A DNA stretch of 64,000 nt, taken from the NCBI GenBank assembly GCA_002869105.1, contig PKTP01000005.1:44674-108673 (forward strand), given 5' to 3'. Within the stretch, counting starts at the first letter, position 1. Each line of letters begins with the position of its first letter. The DNA is from Alphaproteobacteria bacterium. GTDB taxonomy: Bacteria > Pseudomonadota > Alphaproteobacteria > UBA7879. The notes under the pieces are model-generated. The model saw only the letters and a program-made list of their open reading frames with translations. It did no database searches and was not told where the DNA came from. Positions 29,369 through 38,732 of the stretch are shown in pieces. The position numbers and the translations under genes were made by a program.

Positions 29369-30184
29369 TCAGGTTCTCATGAAAGGTTTATAACAAACAA
29401 CAAACCAAATCAGTAATACCGCAGGAAGGGCACCAGTCACAATAAGTATGATGGATGCATAAGTCTCTAAAATAGCTTTTGAAGTGTCTAGAAAACCCGT
29501 TTCATAAATAAGCAGGTAGCTTCCTTTAAACATCAAGCAGCCAATAAGCCCTGAAAGCAATACATCTCTCAAGGTGTGCGTTTGAACATTAAGCCAGTTT
29601 TTCCAAATAACAGAACTCACTAAAATACCTAAAGAAATTCCGAGTGCTTGCAAAACCCCTAAACGCAGATAATCAACTTGGGATAAAATCAGAAAAGAAA
29701 TAACGCCAAAAAGAAAAGAAAAGGCACTTAAATATCTAGGGTTGGTTTGTATTTTTTGATAAAAGATCCCCACATAATAAACGCTGAGAATGAGTATGGT
29801 TGAGAAAAACCAAGCACCGGCAATATCAAAATAAGTATGATAGCCAAAATAAACAACTGCCATTGAATTGCCCGCAGCTATTGTTAGAAGAATGCCCCTC
29901 AAAAGAGTCGATGAAAAACATAAAAAGAGATACCCATAAATAGCAATAGATACCATCGTATGCCCACTAGGAAACCCATAATTTTCTGAGCTGGCCTGAT
30001 ATATCAACGGAACCTTGAAGTAAATTTTCAAAAGGCCTGTCAAAAAGATGGCCAATAAATAGCATATCCATGCCCCAAAAAAATCAGAACGGCGTGCTGA
30101 CATAAGCCCAAAAACAATGACAGGTATATGGATATAGATTTTATTGAAAATAAGAAAGGTAGAAAAAATAGAATCTAAAATCAT
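29369..30184 (-). CDS. PAP2-superfamily membrane phosphatase
   Basis: 271 residues with about seven membrane segments. The phosphatase motifs are YGFPSGHTM (C2) and a shortened YFGYHTYFD (C3, HxxxD); the C1 KxxxxxxRP motif is degenerate, as KIYFKVPLIYQ. The family removes phosphate from lipids such as undecaprenyl diphosphate, phosphatidylglycerophosphate or lipid A. The last is of interest beside the arn genes, but there is no direct evidence. ATG at 30184. It lies beyond ftsB, where many alphaproteobacteria carry pdhA. Confidence 0.75.
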   Translation of the reverse strand: MILDSIFSTFLIFNKIYIHIPVIVFGLMSARRSDFFGAWICYLLAIFLTGLLKIYFKVPLIYQASSENYGFPSGHTMVSIAIYGYLFLCFSSTLLRGILLTIAAGNSMAVVYFGYHTYFDIAGAWFFSTILILSVYYVGIFYQKIQTNPRYLSAFSFLFGVISFLILSQVDYLRLGVLQALGISLGILVSSVIWKNWLNVQTHTLRDVLLSGLIGCLMFKGSYLLIYETGFLDTSKAILETYASIILIVTGALPAVLLIWFVVCYKPFMRT

Positions 30185-30228
30185 GCATCCTCGTCATACT
30201 ATCCACAAACCTAATAAAGCTTGAAGGA

Positions 30229-30534
30229 CTACTCTTCTAAAAGGATAATATCATCTTTTTCAGCATATCCCAATCGAGCGCGCACCCGCTCATCAAGCAT
30301 ATCTTTATCTAAGCTCTCATTTTTTAAAAGAGACACACGATGCGCAAGATCATCATATTTACGCTTCATCACTTCAAGATGAGCCTGCGTTTCAGCAAGC
30401 TGTTTTTCAAGATCACACCGAGCATAATACCCATGGGTGCCGAAAAAGAAATAATAGAGAAAATAACATAAGATAAACACCAAAACGGATGTCCACCATA
30501 ATCGAGAGAGGTGATATCTAAATGTTCTTTTCAT
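30229..30534 (-). CDS. ftsB: cell division protein FtsB/DivIC family
   Basis: 101 residues: a short basic cytoplasmic N-terminus, one membrane helix (about 14-33, TSVLVFILCYFLYYFFFG) and a periplasmic coiled coil (about 40-75) ending in ERVRARLGYAEKDDIILLE. This is the septum-formation initiator layout; FtsB bridges FtsL and FtsQ in the divisome. Its location 18 bases after eno is conserved in Proteobacteria. Confidence 0.88.
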   Translation of the reverse strand: MKRTFRYHLSRLWWTSVLVFILCYFLYYFFFGTHGYYARCDLEKQLAETQAHLEVMKRKYDDLAHRVSLLKNESLDKDMLDERVRARLGYAEKDDIILLEE

Positions 30535-30552
30535 GGCTTAACGCCCTTTAAC

Positions 30553-31812
30553 TCAGTGACATCCCGTTAAATCTAAGCTATTTAGGTTCAACTCTTCCTC
30601 AATGCGAAGCAATTGATTATATTTTGCCATACGATCTGTCCGGCACATGGATCCTGTTTTGATCTGGCCACAATTAAAGGCTACTGCCAAGTCAGCAATC
30701 GAGGTGTCTTCTGTTTCACCGGAACGGTGTGACATGATTGTGGTGTATCCAGATTCTTTAGCGGCTTGAATAACATGAGCTGTTTCAGTAAGCGTCCCAA
30801 TTTGGTTGGGTTTAATAAGAATACTATTGGCAACGCCTTTTTCAATACCCATTTCAAGCCGTTCTAAATTTGTCACGAAAAGATCATCTCCAACTAACTG
30901 CAATTGGTCATCTAATGCTTCTGTGAGCTCTGCCCATCCTTGCCAATCATCTTCTGCCATACCATCTTCAATTGAAAAAATTGGGTATTTCTTTGATAAT
31001 TGAGCATAGTACTCTACCAATTGTTGAGAAGAGAGTTTCTGATTTTCTACGTGATAGTGTCCGTCTCTATAAAACTCAGATGCAGCTGCATCAAGAGCAA
31101 AAACAATATCTTCACCCGCAGTATATCCGGCCTCTGCCGTTGCTTTCATCAGTAAGTCAAGCGCTTCCTCAGACGTAGCAAGATTGGGGGCAAAGCCACC
31201 TTCATCACCCACAGCTGTTGAAAACCCTTTTTCTTGAATGATTTTTTTCAACGCCTGAAATACATCAAATCCCATCATCATTGCATCAGAAAAAGAACCT
31301 GCTGAGATGGGAACGATCATAAACTCTTGGATATCAATGGTGTTGTTGGCATGTGCCCCACCATTTAGAACATTAATCAGAGGTATTGGCATTTGCGTGC
31401 CATAAAGACCTCCAACATATCGATACAGAGGTATCCCCATTTCATGAGACATGGCACGGGCAACTGCCAAACTCACGCCTAATATTGCATTAGCGCCCAA
31501 CCTATTTTTATTAGCAGTCCCATCCAAGTTAATCAAAACGTTATCAATTGCAACTTGTCTGGCGGCATCCATGCCAGCTAATGCCTCAAAAATTTCACCA
31601 TTTACATTATCAATCGCTTGATTAACGGCTTTTCCATTATAAAAATCATCTTTATCACGAAGCTCAACCGCCTCATGCTGGCCTGTAGAAGCTCCAGATG
31701 GCACCGCAGCCCGGCCCACTACACCTGTCTCTAGCTCAACTTCAACCTCAAGCGTTGGGTTGCCTCGGCTGTCAAAAATTTGACGACCTCTAATATCAAT
31801 TATACTACTCAT
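30553..31812 (-). CDS. eno: enolase
   Basis: 419 residues. Converts 2-phosphoglycerate to phosphoenolpyruvate. The family signature [17 protein letters not shown] region appears as [16 protein letters not shown], with the catalytic loop [10 protein letters not shown], the metal ligands [18 protein letters not shown] and VGDDLFVTN, and C-terminal [12 protein letters not shown]. It follows kdsA, whose substrate is the phosphoenolpyruvate enolase makes. Confidence 0.97.
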   Translation of the reverse strand: MSSIIDIRGRQIFDSRGNPTLEVEVELETGVVGRAAVPSGASTGQHEAVELRDKDDFYNGKAVNQAIDNVNGEIFEALAGMDAARQVAIDNVLINLDGTANKNRLGANAILGVSLAVARAMSHEMGIPLYRYVGGLYGTQMPIPLINVLNGGAHANNTIDIQEFMIVPISAGSFSDAMMMGFDVFQALKKIIQEKGFSTAVGDEGGFAPNLATSEEALDLLMKATAEAGYTAGEDIVFALDAAASEFYRDGHYHVENQKLSSQQLVEYYAQLSKKYPIFSIEDGMAEDDWQGWAELTEALDDQLQLVGDDLFVTNLERLEMGIEKGVANSILIKPNQIGTLTETAHVIQAAKESGYTTIMSHRSGETEDTSIADLAVAFNCGQIKTGSMCRTDRMAKYNQLLRIEEELNLNSLDLTGCH

Positions 31813-31827
31813 TTACCTCTCCTAAAA

Positions 31828-32661
31828 TTAAACGACGATTGGGTTTTCTTTAGCAAGCTTATCAAATTCCTTAAGCGAACGCCAAAGGGGTTCAATATCT
31901 TCAAGTTTGATCATGTTTGGGCCATCGCTCGGCGCCTGATCCGGATCCTGATGAGATTCCATAAACACGCCGGCTATACCAAGACTGATTGCAGCCCGTG
32001 CTAAAACAGGGGCAAATTCTCGTTGACCACTTGATGCACCTCCCAGACCACCCGGCTGCATAACCGCATGTGTTGCATCCATAATGACAGGATATCCAGT
32101 TTGTTTCATGATCACTGGCGAACGCATGTCTACCACAAGATTATTATATCCAAAAGTTGTCCCTCTTTCGGTGAGTAAAATTTTATCATTTCCTTCTGAG
32201 GCAACCTTTGCAGGTATATTCTTTGCTTCAGCAGGTGAGAGGAATTGGCCTTTTTTAACATTGATGATTTTTCCTGTTCGTCCCGCTGCAATAAGCAAGT
32301 CTGTCTGACGGCATAAAAAGGCAGGTATTTGGATCACATCAATAACATCAGCTACTTTTATACATTGATCTTCAGTATGAACGTCTGTCAAAACAGGACA
32401 GCCAACTTTCTGTCGAATTTCATGAAACACCTCCAAGCTTTTTTCCAAGCCTAGCCCACGCTTGCCGCTCAAACTTGTGCGATTTGCCTTATCAAAAGAC
32501 GTTTTAAAGATAAACGGAATATCAAGCTTGGTCGCCCGTTCCATTAATTCTGAAGCCATCATAAGAGCATGATCTCTGCTTTCCATTTGACACGGGCCTG
32601 AGATAATGACCATAGGGGATGCATTGGAAATTTCAAATGTACTTAAATTAATTTTTTTCAT
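31828..32661 (-). CDS. kdsA: 3-deoxy-8-phosphooctulonate synthase
   Basis: 277 residues. Condenses phosphoenolpyruvate with arabinose 5-phosphate to Kdo 8-phosphate for the LPS inner core. IISGPCQMES, FKTSFDKANRTS, PVLTDVHTEDQC and DATHAVMQPGG are family landmarks. It overlaps pyrG by 14 bases. With LptE and ArnT it shows a real LPS-bearing outer membrane. Confidence 0.96.
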   Translation of the reverse strand: MKKINLSTFEISNASPMVIISGPCQMESRDHALMMASELMERATKLDIPFIFKTSFDKANRTSLSGKRGLGLEKSLEVFHEIRQKVGCPVLTDVHTEDQCIKVADVIDVIQIPAFLCRQTDLLIAAGRTGKIINVKKGQFLSPAEAKNIPAKVASEGNDKILLTERGTTFGYNNLVVDMRSPVIMKQTGYPVIMDATHAVMQPGGLGGASSGQREFAPVLARAAISLGIAGVFMESHQDPDQAPSDGPNMIKLEDIEPLWRSLKEFDKLAKENPIVV

Positions 32662-34285
32662 TTTTATCCTTTTGAAATGTTGATGACGCTTGAAGGAAGC
32701 TCAAAAAAAGCGGATTAGGATGGCCAATCCACGATTCAAACTCAGGATGATACTGCACACCCACCATCCAGGGATGATTTACAATTTCAACTGCCTCTGT
32801 TAATTGATTATCTGGCGACATACCACTGAAAATCAGCCCCGCCTCTTCAAGATCTGATCGGCAATCAAGGGTCACCTCATAACGGTGACGATGACGCTCT
32901 TCAACCAGCTCTTGCTGATAAATTTGGTGAAGCAAACTATCCGACTTTATTTTACATGGATAAGACCCGAGACGCATGGTACCACCCATTTTGTCACCAT
33001 GGGATCGGGTTTCTATTTTACCATCTTTTTGCCACTCAGTTATAAGAGAGACAACGAGTTTACCGGTCTCGCTAAATTCACTAGAGTTCGCCATTTTCCA
33101 GCCCAAAACATTCCTTGCATATTCAACGACCATAAGTTGCATGCCAAGACAAATACCAAGACAGGGTAGATGATTCTCTCTTGCATAACGCAAGGCTGAG
33201 AGCTTTCCCTCTAGGCCTCGCGGGCCAACACCTGGAACAATAAGGCCCTCAAGCTCACTTATTCTTCCAAGAGCCTCTGGGTCTTCTTCTAATTGATCAG
33301 CGCCAATCCAAATAATTTCTATGTTTTTCTCAAGCTGATGGGCTGCGTGAATCAGAGCTTCCACAAGAGATTTATATGCATCTTTTAATTTATCGTACTT
33401 TACAACCATGCCGATTCTGAGCGTGGGGCCCTTTTTAACCGACTCCAGATAAGGCTGCCACTTGCTCATTTCAGGCTCAGCATAAGGAAGGTTAAAATAC
33501 GTCAGCAGCTCTTGGTCTAATCCTTCATTTTTTAAGCTATACGGAACTTGATAAATCGAAGCGACGTCAATGGCATTAAACACCCGTTCCTTAGACATAT
33601 TACAGTAAAGAGAAAGCTTAGCACGTGCTTCATCAGGCAAAGAAACCTCTCCACGACACAAGAGAAAATCAGGCTGAATTCCCAGACTCAGCAAGTCTTT
33701 GACCGAGTGCTGTGAAGGCTTTGTTTTGAATTCACCCGCCGTTTTGATGAAAGGCAGCAAAGTTAAATGAACGTAACAACATCTGGCTCGACCAAGATCA
33801 TTCCCTAACTGACGAATGGCTTCAACAAAAGGAAGCCCCTCAATATCTCCAATCGTGCCGCCAAGCTCACAGATCAGAAAGTCGAAACTTTCAGCGCCAT
33901 CCATAATAAAAGATTTTATGGTGTCTGTGATATGGGGGATAACCATCACTGTTTTACCTAAATACTCCCCAGCACGTTCTTTTTGAATCACCTCATAGTA
34001 AATTTTTCCAGCTGTGGTGTTATCTCTTTTTTCACTTGGAATGCCGGTAAATCTCTCATAGTGACCCAAATCAAGATCCGTTTCGGCGCCATCACGGGTG
34101 ACGTAAACTTCACCGTGTTCATAAGGATTCATTGTCCCTGGATCATAGTTTATATACGGATCCAGTTTTTTGATTTTGACCTTATAGCCATGCGCTTGCA
34201 GAAGCGCCGCAATTGAAGCAGAAGCAATCCCTTTACCCAACGAGGAAAGAACGCCTCCTATAACAAAAATGTAACGTGTTGTCAT
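32648..34285 (-). CDS. pyrG: CTP synthase
   Basis: 545 residues. The N-terminal amidoligase domain starts YIFVIGGVLSSLGKGIA with LDPYINYDPGTMNP and TVMVIPHITDTI. The C-terminal class I glutaminase has the nucleophile in LGICLGMQL and the HPE part of the triad in VQYHPEFESW. It makes CTP from UTP, so this organism does not rely entirely on host CTP. Confidence 0.97.
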   Translation of the reverse strand: MTTRYIFVIGGVLSSLGKGIASASIAALLQAHGYKVKIKKLDPYINYDPGTMNPYEHGEVYVTRDGAETDLDLGHYERFTGIPSEKRDNTTAGKIYYEVIQKERAGEYLGKTVMVIPHITDTIKSFIMDGAESFDFLICELGGTIGDIEGLPFVEAIRQLGNDLGRARCCYVHLTLLPFIKTAGEFKTKPSQHSVKDLLSLGIQPDFLLCRGEVSLPDEARAKLSLYCNMSKERVFNAIDVASIYQVPYSLKNEGLDQELLTYFNLPYAEPEMSKWQPYLESVKKGPTLRIGMVVKYDKLKDAYKSLVEALIHAAHQLEKNIEIIWIGADQLEEDPEALGRISELEGLIVPGVGPRGLEGKLSALRYARENHLPCLGICLGMQLMVVEYARNVLGWKMANSSEFSETGKLVVSLITEWQKDGKIETRSHGDKMGGTMRLGSYPCKIKSDSLLHQIYQQELVEERHRHRYEVTLDCRSDLEEAGLIFSGMSPDNQLTEAVEIVNHPWMVGVQYHPEFESWIGHPNPLFLSFLQASSTFQKDKNEKN

Positions 34286-34418
34286 AAGATATAAAAAATT
34301 TCAGTTTTTTAGAATGCTCTTCTATTTTTTTGAGAGCCTCTTCTAACAAGCTACAGGTCACGCACTGTGTTTTGCAAGAAAATTTAGCTTGAAAAGTAAT
34401 AATAAATAGAAAGTCTTT

Positions 34419-34784
34419 TTAAACGCGACTTGGCGCGCTTGGCTCTTCTTGTTTTTGAGCTTTTTTCTTATTTTTCTCAATCTGCCCAACTTCAGCTTCT
34501 ACACTTTGGATTGTATCTTGCTCTACCTGGTCCAGTAGGGAAGATCGGCTGGCTGAGCGATTAGAAATTATCGCAATAACAAGACACAATGCCATAAAAA
34601 CAGCTGCTAGAATTGATGTTGCTCTGGTCAAAAAGTCTGCCTGACTGCGGCGCGTCATGAAGCGTCCCATCGATTGGCTCCCTTGCTGGGACACGAGCCC
34701 CCCACCTTCACTTTTTTGCAGAAGAATAAAACCAATCATGGTCAATGCAATGAAAGCTTGTACGATAATGAGGGCTACAACCAT
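34419..34784 (-). CDS. secG: protein translocase subunit SecG
   Basis: 121 residues. Two membrane helices flank the SecG loop LLQKSEGGGLVSQQG, followed by MGRFMTRRSQADFLTRAT and a charged tail rich in Lys and Gln. Accessory subunit of SecYEG. Upstream of pyrG-kdsA-eno-ftsB, a typical alphaproteobacterial order. Confidence 0.93.
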   Translation of the reverse strand: MVVALIIVQAFIALTMIGFILLQKSEGGGLVSQQGSQSMGRFMTRRSQADFLTRATSILAAVFMALCLVIAIISNRSASRSSLLDQVEQDTIQSVEAEVGQIEKNKKKAQKQEEPSAPSRV

Positions 34785-34920
34785 TGGAAAACTCTTAAAA
34801 TTACTAACCTTTTGTACTGTTTAACGAATAAAAAATCAACCCTAAAACGTATTACGTCAAATGCTGAATTGACCTTGTCTCTTATTCACATTATCATTGA
34901 TGTGATAACAGGATAGGCTC

Positions 34921-35225
34921 ATGTCAAAAAAACCATCACGCGTGCTGACATAAGTTAAACGCTTAAAAAGAAATGCACTCTTTCACGAACAGATGCTATC
35001 AACTGTGTTGAATCCATTATTGATGAGGTGTCTTTATGTATCAAAAAAGAAAAAGAAGTTAAAATTCCTCTTTTTGGTGTTTTCTTCTCACGGCATAAAA
35101 AAGCAAGGGTTGGCAGAAACCCAAAAACAATGCAAGAAGCTAAAATTTCCGAACGGGATGTTGTTAGCTTCAGGGTTTCCAGAATTATGAAAGACCAAAT
35201 TAATAGTGCCCTCAACAAAAAATAA
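34921..35225 (+). pseudogene. ihfA: integration host factor alpha-like gene, inactivated
   Basis: Reading one base out of phase with the ATG at 34921, the frame gives KTITRADIS, a TAA (34956-34958), then TLKKKCTLSRTDAINCVESI, EVKIPLFGVFFSRHKKARV, GRNPKT and KISERDVVSFRVSRIMKDQI. Aligned to IHF-alpha without gaps, the TAA falls on a residue that is Glu in E. coli, so GAA to TAA fits. One extra A in the A7 run (34926-34932) would link the ATG to this frame and give 101 codons, against 99 residues for IHF-alpha. Two independent lesions support true decay. A downstream GTG (35028) could yield only the C-terminal 65 residues, without the dimerising helices. Confidence 0.85.
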
Positions 35226-35287
35226 GTTTTTTTATTCAATACGTTATCGAGTTGATCTTAAATTGACAAAACATGAACTGCTCTGAA

Positions 35288-36153
35288 TCAAGGAATAAGA
35301 AGTAAGTCTGCTCGCTGAGCAGCCTGGTCTGAATTAAAATCATCCCTAAGAATGGCATGGTGCTGATAGGCTATTTTTCCACTGATAAAACAATGATCTA
35401 TCGCAATTCGAAGAAAGCTAGGAAGAAACATTGGCCATGTTACTTTTAATCCTGATATGCGGCGAATTGACAGTTTGCGCTCAAAGGCTTTAAACAAGGG
35501 ATTATAGGGGGTTAGGTTCAAGTCACCCACAACAATTTTTAATTCAGAAGGATTATCCTCAATGATCCTAGCCAAGCCTTCAAGGGCCTGCTTACGTTCT
35601 TCTACAAGAGTTTGGTTTATCGGTGGATAGGCATGAATCTCATACAGGTGTAAGGGAGTTTTTAATGAGGGAACCTCAAGCTCTACATGGCTATAAAGCG
35701 TTTTTGTCTTAGGTATTATTTGCCGTTCTGCCCGCAGCATAGGGAGACGGCTAAGAATCATTGACCCAAATGGATTAGACGCAGGCATTGAAAAAACTGT
35801 AGGATATAGATCTTCAAGATTTTTCTGGAGTTGTTGCGCCTGAGTCGGGTTGACTTCCTGCAAGACCACAAGATCAGCGGGATTTTTTTTAAATAGTTAA
35901 TCAGTATTGATAAATCAGTATTTTCAACATTAAGGTTCAATTGAAACAAGGTAACTTTTATTGTATTAGCCTGCTGTAATGATATGGCCTTTTTCCTGCT
36001 TTGTTGGGTTTTAACTAATTGATGTCCAAGCAGTAGCGTTAAAAAGATTAGAGTGATTCGTACCCACTTTTTACGAATAATGAATGCCAAGACAAGTACT
36101 CCAACAAACACGTGGGCGGTAAAGGGAAAGGCAAGCTGTAAAATTAAGTCCAT
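35288..36153 (-). pseudogene. membrane-anchored endonuclease/exonuclease/phosphatase-family protein, frameshifted
   Basis: The N-terminal frame (36153 down to about 35890) has two membrane segments (LQLAFPFTAHVFVGVLVLAF, VRITLIFLTLLLGHQLV) and enters the EEP domain at VTLFQLNLNVENTDL. The C-terminal frame carries the catalytic motifs VVLQEVN (metal-binding Glu), FGSMILSRLP, VVGDLNLTPYNPLF and IDHCFIS. The frames meet at an A8 run (T at 35883-35890); a ninth base restores 288 residues. Such proteins cleave nucleic acid, sphingolipid or phosphoinositide phosphodiesters. Which applies is unknown. A run of eight also permits polymerase slippage, so some full-length product is possible. Confidence 0.8.
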
Positions 36154-36382
36154 GAGGGTCTTTCTTTATTTAATACCTGTTAGACAATACCAGTTATTTT
36201 TTGTCCTACAAAAAAAGTTACGATTATTCTGCGTTACGCACCGAGGAAAGAACCGTTGTTTGTGATGAGCTCTTTAGCGGATCTTTTTGTGCTAAGACAA
36301 CAAGCATCTCCTGGGTTCAGTGTCCTTATAATACTTTATTGGCACTATCTGGCACAGCTCCCTTTTTAGATCGTTGTAGAAA

Positions 36383-37870
36383 TCACTTTTCAAAAATTTT
36401 TCTACTTGCCAAAAAAACCATAAAGGATACGAGTCCAAGTCCAAAGCTAGACCAAGACAAAACCCCAAAAATATCTGTATAAGTGCTTGAGCTTATTTCC
36501 GCTGACTGACTCAACAGGTCCAGTCCAAAAAAATTTGTAATATATTTGTTTAAATAAATTGGAATCGCTCCTGCCATCAACCACCCTCCCGCATACAAGG
36601 CCAAACTATCTTTTGGAGCAACAGAAGTAAGATAAGATAAAGCCACGGGCAAAATCATGAGTTCACCGGCAGCATAAAGAAGATGCGCACACACAAACCA
36701 TGTAAGATCTACACCGCCATCCGCAGAATAATAATTTTTTGACAGGGTCAGGATTCCAAAAGACAGAGCAGAGAGAACAAAGCCGATGGCCGTTTTTAAA
36801 AAGGGACTTAAGGGGTTTTTTCTTTTAAAAAAGACAAACCAAAATACGGCAAAAAAGGGTCCCAGAATTAGAACCATCATTGAATTAAGGACGCGCATCG
36901 TCACATCTGGCAAATGCAAGACGGAAGCATAGTTTTGACTCAAAAGACCGTTTAGAGACTGTATGTGATTTTGAAAATTTACAGTTAAGTATCCCACCCA
37001 TGCCGAACTTGCATAATGGAAAAGGGTAATGTAACAAACATTTAAAACAAACAGAGCAAAAAGAAACGTCATAGATAAAACCATTTTTCTTATCAGAGCC
37101 GCATGGAGCGCCAAGAAAAACCCAACAATGCATACAATTGGCACTGTCATGCCTAACCACTCACTTTTCCAAATCAAGAAAGCCGTGACGGAGGAGAGTG
37201 GCAGCAATAAAAGAAGCGAATAAATCTTTCCTACCCCCTCTTGATTAGACGCATTTTCACCCTCTGTAAAAGTTTTTATTCCGTCAAATGAGAGGCAATC
37301 CCCGCACCTAAATAAAACCAATAAAAAAATGAGCACTCCTGAAAGCATCGAGCTAACGATTAAAAGATTCTTCCACATCGCCTGATCGTGGGTAAAAAAG
37401 AAAAAAAGAATTGTCAAAAAGATTCCAGAATTACTCACAACTTTAAACAAGGTGAAGGCACTCAGACGAAGGCTTTCCTGATTATCCATAATCCTTCCTA
37501 GGGTAGCAACAAGGTTTACATGGGTGAAACTTGTACCAAGAACAAGAAATGAAAAACCCAAATAATAAGCTATTGAATAGGAGGTTAATGAAAGAGCCCC
37601 GCCCAAAAAAATCATAACACTGCCAATAAGCAATCCAATTTTATTGCCATAGTGATTATCTGAAAGCCAGCCACAGACAGCTTGAGTAACAAAGTGCAGT
37701 GCAATGAAGGCAATAAAAATATCTGCCCCCTTGGCAAGGTTGATTCCTAAGGTTTGCACGAGATAGTAGAAAAGTGTTGCTCTAAATCCATAATAAGCAA
37801 AGCTTGATAAAAAGGTGATGGCCATTAAGGCGCTTAACCGAGAACTGATGGGCAGGGTTTGAACCTTCAT
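36383..37870 (-). CDS. POT/PTR-family proton-coupled peptide transporter
   Basis: About 495 residues, 12-14 membrane segments. FLSSFAYYGFRATLFYYLVQTLG matches the first helix of POT carriers (the ExxERFxYYG position, here without the glutamates), and GWLSDNHYGNKIGLLIGS is the MFS loop motif. Loss of the ExxER proton-coupling residues suggests a divergent member. ATG 37870 (MKVQTLP) is preferred to 37927, which would overlap the divergent lipB. Di- and tripeptide uptake would suit a host-dependent lifestyle. Confidence 0.7.
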   Translation of the reverse strand: MKVQTLPISSRLSALMAITFLSSFAYYGFRATLFYYLVQTLGINLAKGADIFIAFIALHFVTQAVCGWLSDNHYGNKIGLLIGSVMIFLGGALSLTSYSIAYYLGFSFLVLGTSFTHVNLVATLGRIMDNQESLRLSAFTLFKVVSNSGIFLTILFFFFTHDQAMWKNLLIVSSMLSGVLIFLLVLFRCGDCLSFDGIKTFTEGENASNQEGVGKIYSLLLLLPLSSVTAFLIWKSEWLGMTVPIVCIVGFFLALHAALIRKMVLSMTFLFALFVLNVCYITLFHYASSAWVGYLTVNFQNHIQSLNGLLSQNYASVLHLPDVTMRVLNSMMVLILGPFFAVFWFVFFKRKNPLSPFLKTAIGFVLSALSFGILTLSKNYYSADGGVDLTWFVCAHLLYAAGELMILPVALSYLTSVAPKDSLALYAGGWLMAGAIPIYLNKYITNFFGLDLLSQSAEISSSTYTDIFGVLSWSSFGLGLVSFMVFLASRKIFEK

Positions 37871-37885
37871 GAGTAAAAACCTTTT

Positions 37886-38629
37886 ATGATTATAATGAAT
37901 CATATGATAGACAACCAACATGTGCAATCATACGAGATACTAAATAATCCAAAAAACATGAAAAAGATCAAACGCTATAATTACAGCAACTACGAAATAT
38001 GGGTTAGCCATGATTTAGTCGATTATACAGAGGCTCTTGAAATCATGCAGGATTGCGTAACACGCATTGCTAAAAACCTTGCAAAACCAACATTGTGGCT
38101 TTTGCAGCATCAAGAAGTGTACACAGCAGGTCGCCTTACGGGAGAAAATGATTTTCCCCCACACTTATCAGATAAAATTATCTCAATCGATAGAGGTGGA
38201 AAGCTAACATATCATGGGCCAGGTCAACTTGTTGGATATGCAATCATACCTCTTAAAAATGAGAAAAGAGACATACGCACATTCATTCAAGGCCTTGAAT
38301 GCTATATCCTTAATATCTTGCAAGAAGCAGGGATACAAGAGGCACAGGCCTGTCGAGAAAAAGTTGGTATTTGGGTTAAAAACATTAACAATATTAGCCA
38401 AAGCGAAAAAATAGCATCCATTGGCATCAAAGTGAGAAACTGGATAACATCCCATGGTTTTGCATTAAACATCGCTCCCCAGCTTGAAAAGTTTGATGTA
38501 ATTGTCCCGTGTGGCTTAGCCAATGCAAAAGTTACATCTATTAAAAATTTTAACCCCTCCGTCAAAGAGAGTTATGTTATAGATAGTGCCCTTAAACATG
38601 CCCACAACTTTCTTTCACGATTTATTTAG
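37886..38629 (+). CDS. lipB: octanoyltransferase
   Basis: Transfers octanoate from acyl carrier protein to lipoyl domains. DRGGKLTYHGPGQLVGY is the substrate-binding segment, PCGL holds the catalytic cysteine, and KIASIGIKVRNWITSHGFALN holds the catalytic lysine. ATG 37886 gives 247 residues; ATG 37958 (MKKIKRYNY) would give 223, closer to the family norm. No start has a clear ribosome site. Confidence 0.93.
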   Translation: MIIMNHMIDNQHVQSYEILNNPKNMKKIKRYNYSNYEIWVSHDLVDYTEALEIMQDCVTRIAKNLAKPTLWLLQHQEVYTAGRLTGENDFPPHLSDKIISIDRGGKLTYHGPGQLVGYAIIPLKNEKRDIRTFIQGLECYILNILQEAGIQEAQACREKVGIWVKNINNISQSEKIASIGIKVRNWITSHGFALNIAPQLEKFDVIVPCGLANAKVTSIKNFNPSVKESYVIDSALKHAHNFLSRFI

Positions 38630-38732
38630 GCGCTCAATAAAAGGGCCCAAAAATGCTCATGACAAAAAGTGTTTTGATCTGTCCTCTCATTTATAGTAAT
38701 AAATGACTTTACCGAATCAACAGGAGTTCGCC

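Noticed and set aside
34993..35190. Lysine-rich 65-codon plus-strand frame
   Set aside because: It is an out-of-phase reading of the ihfA remnant, whose own phase shows GRNPKT and other IHF landmarks.
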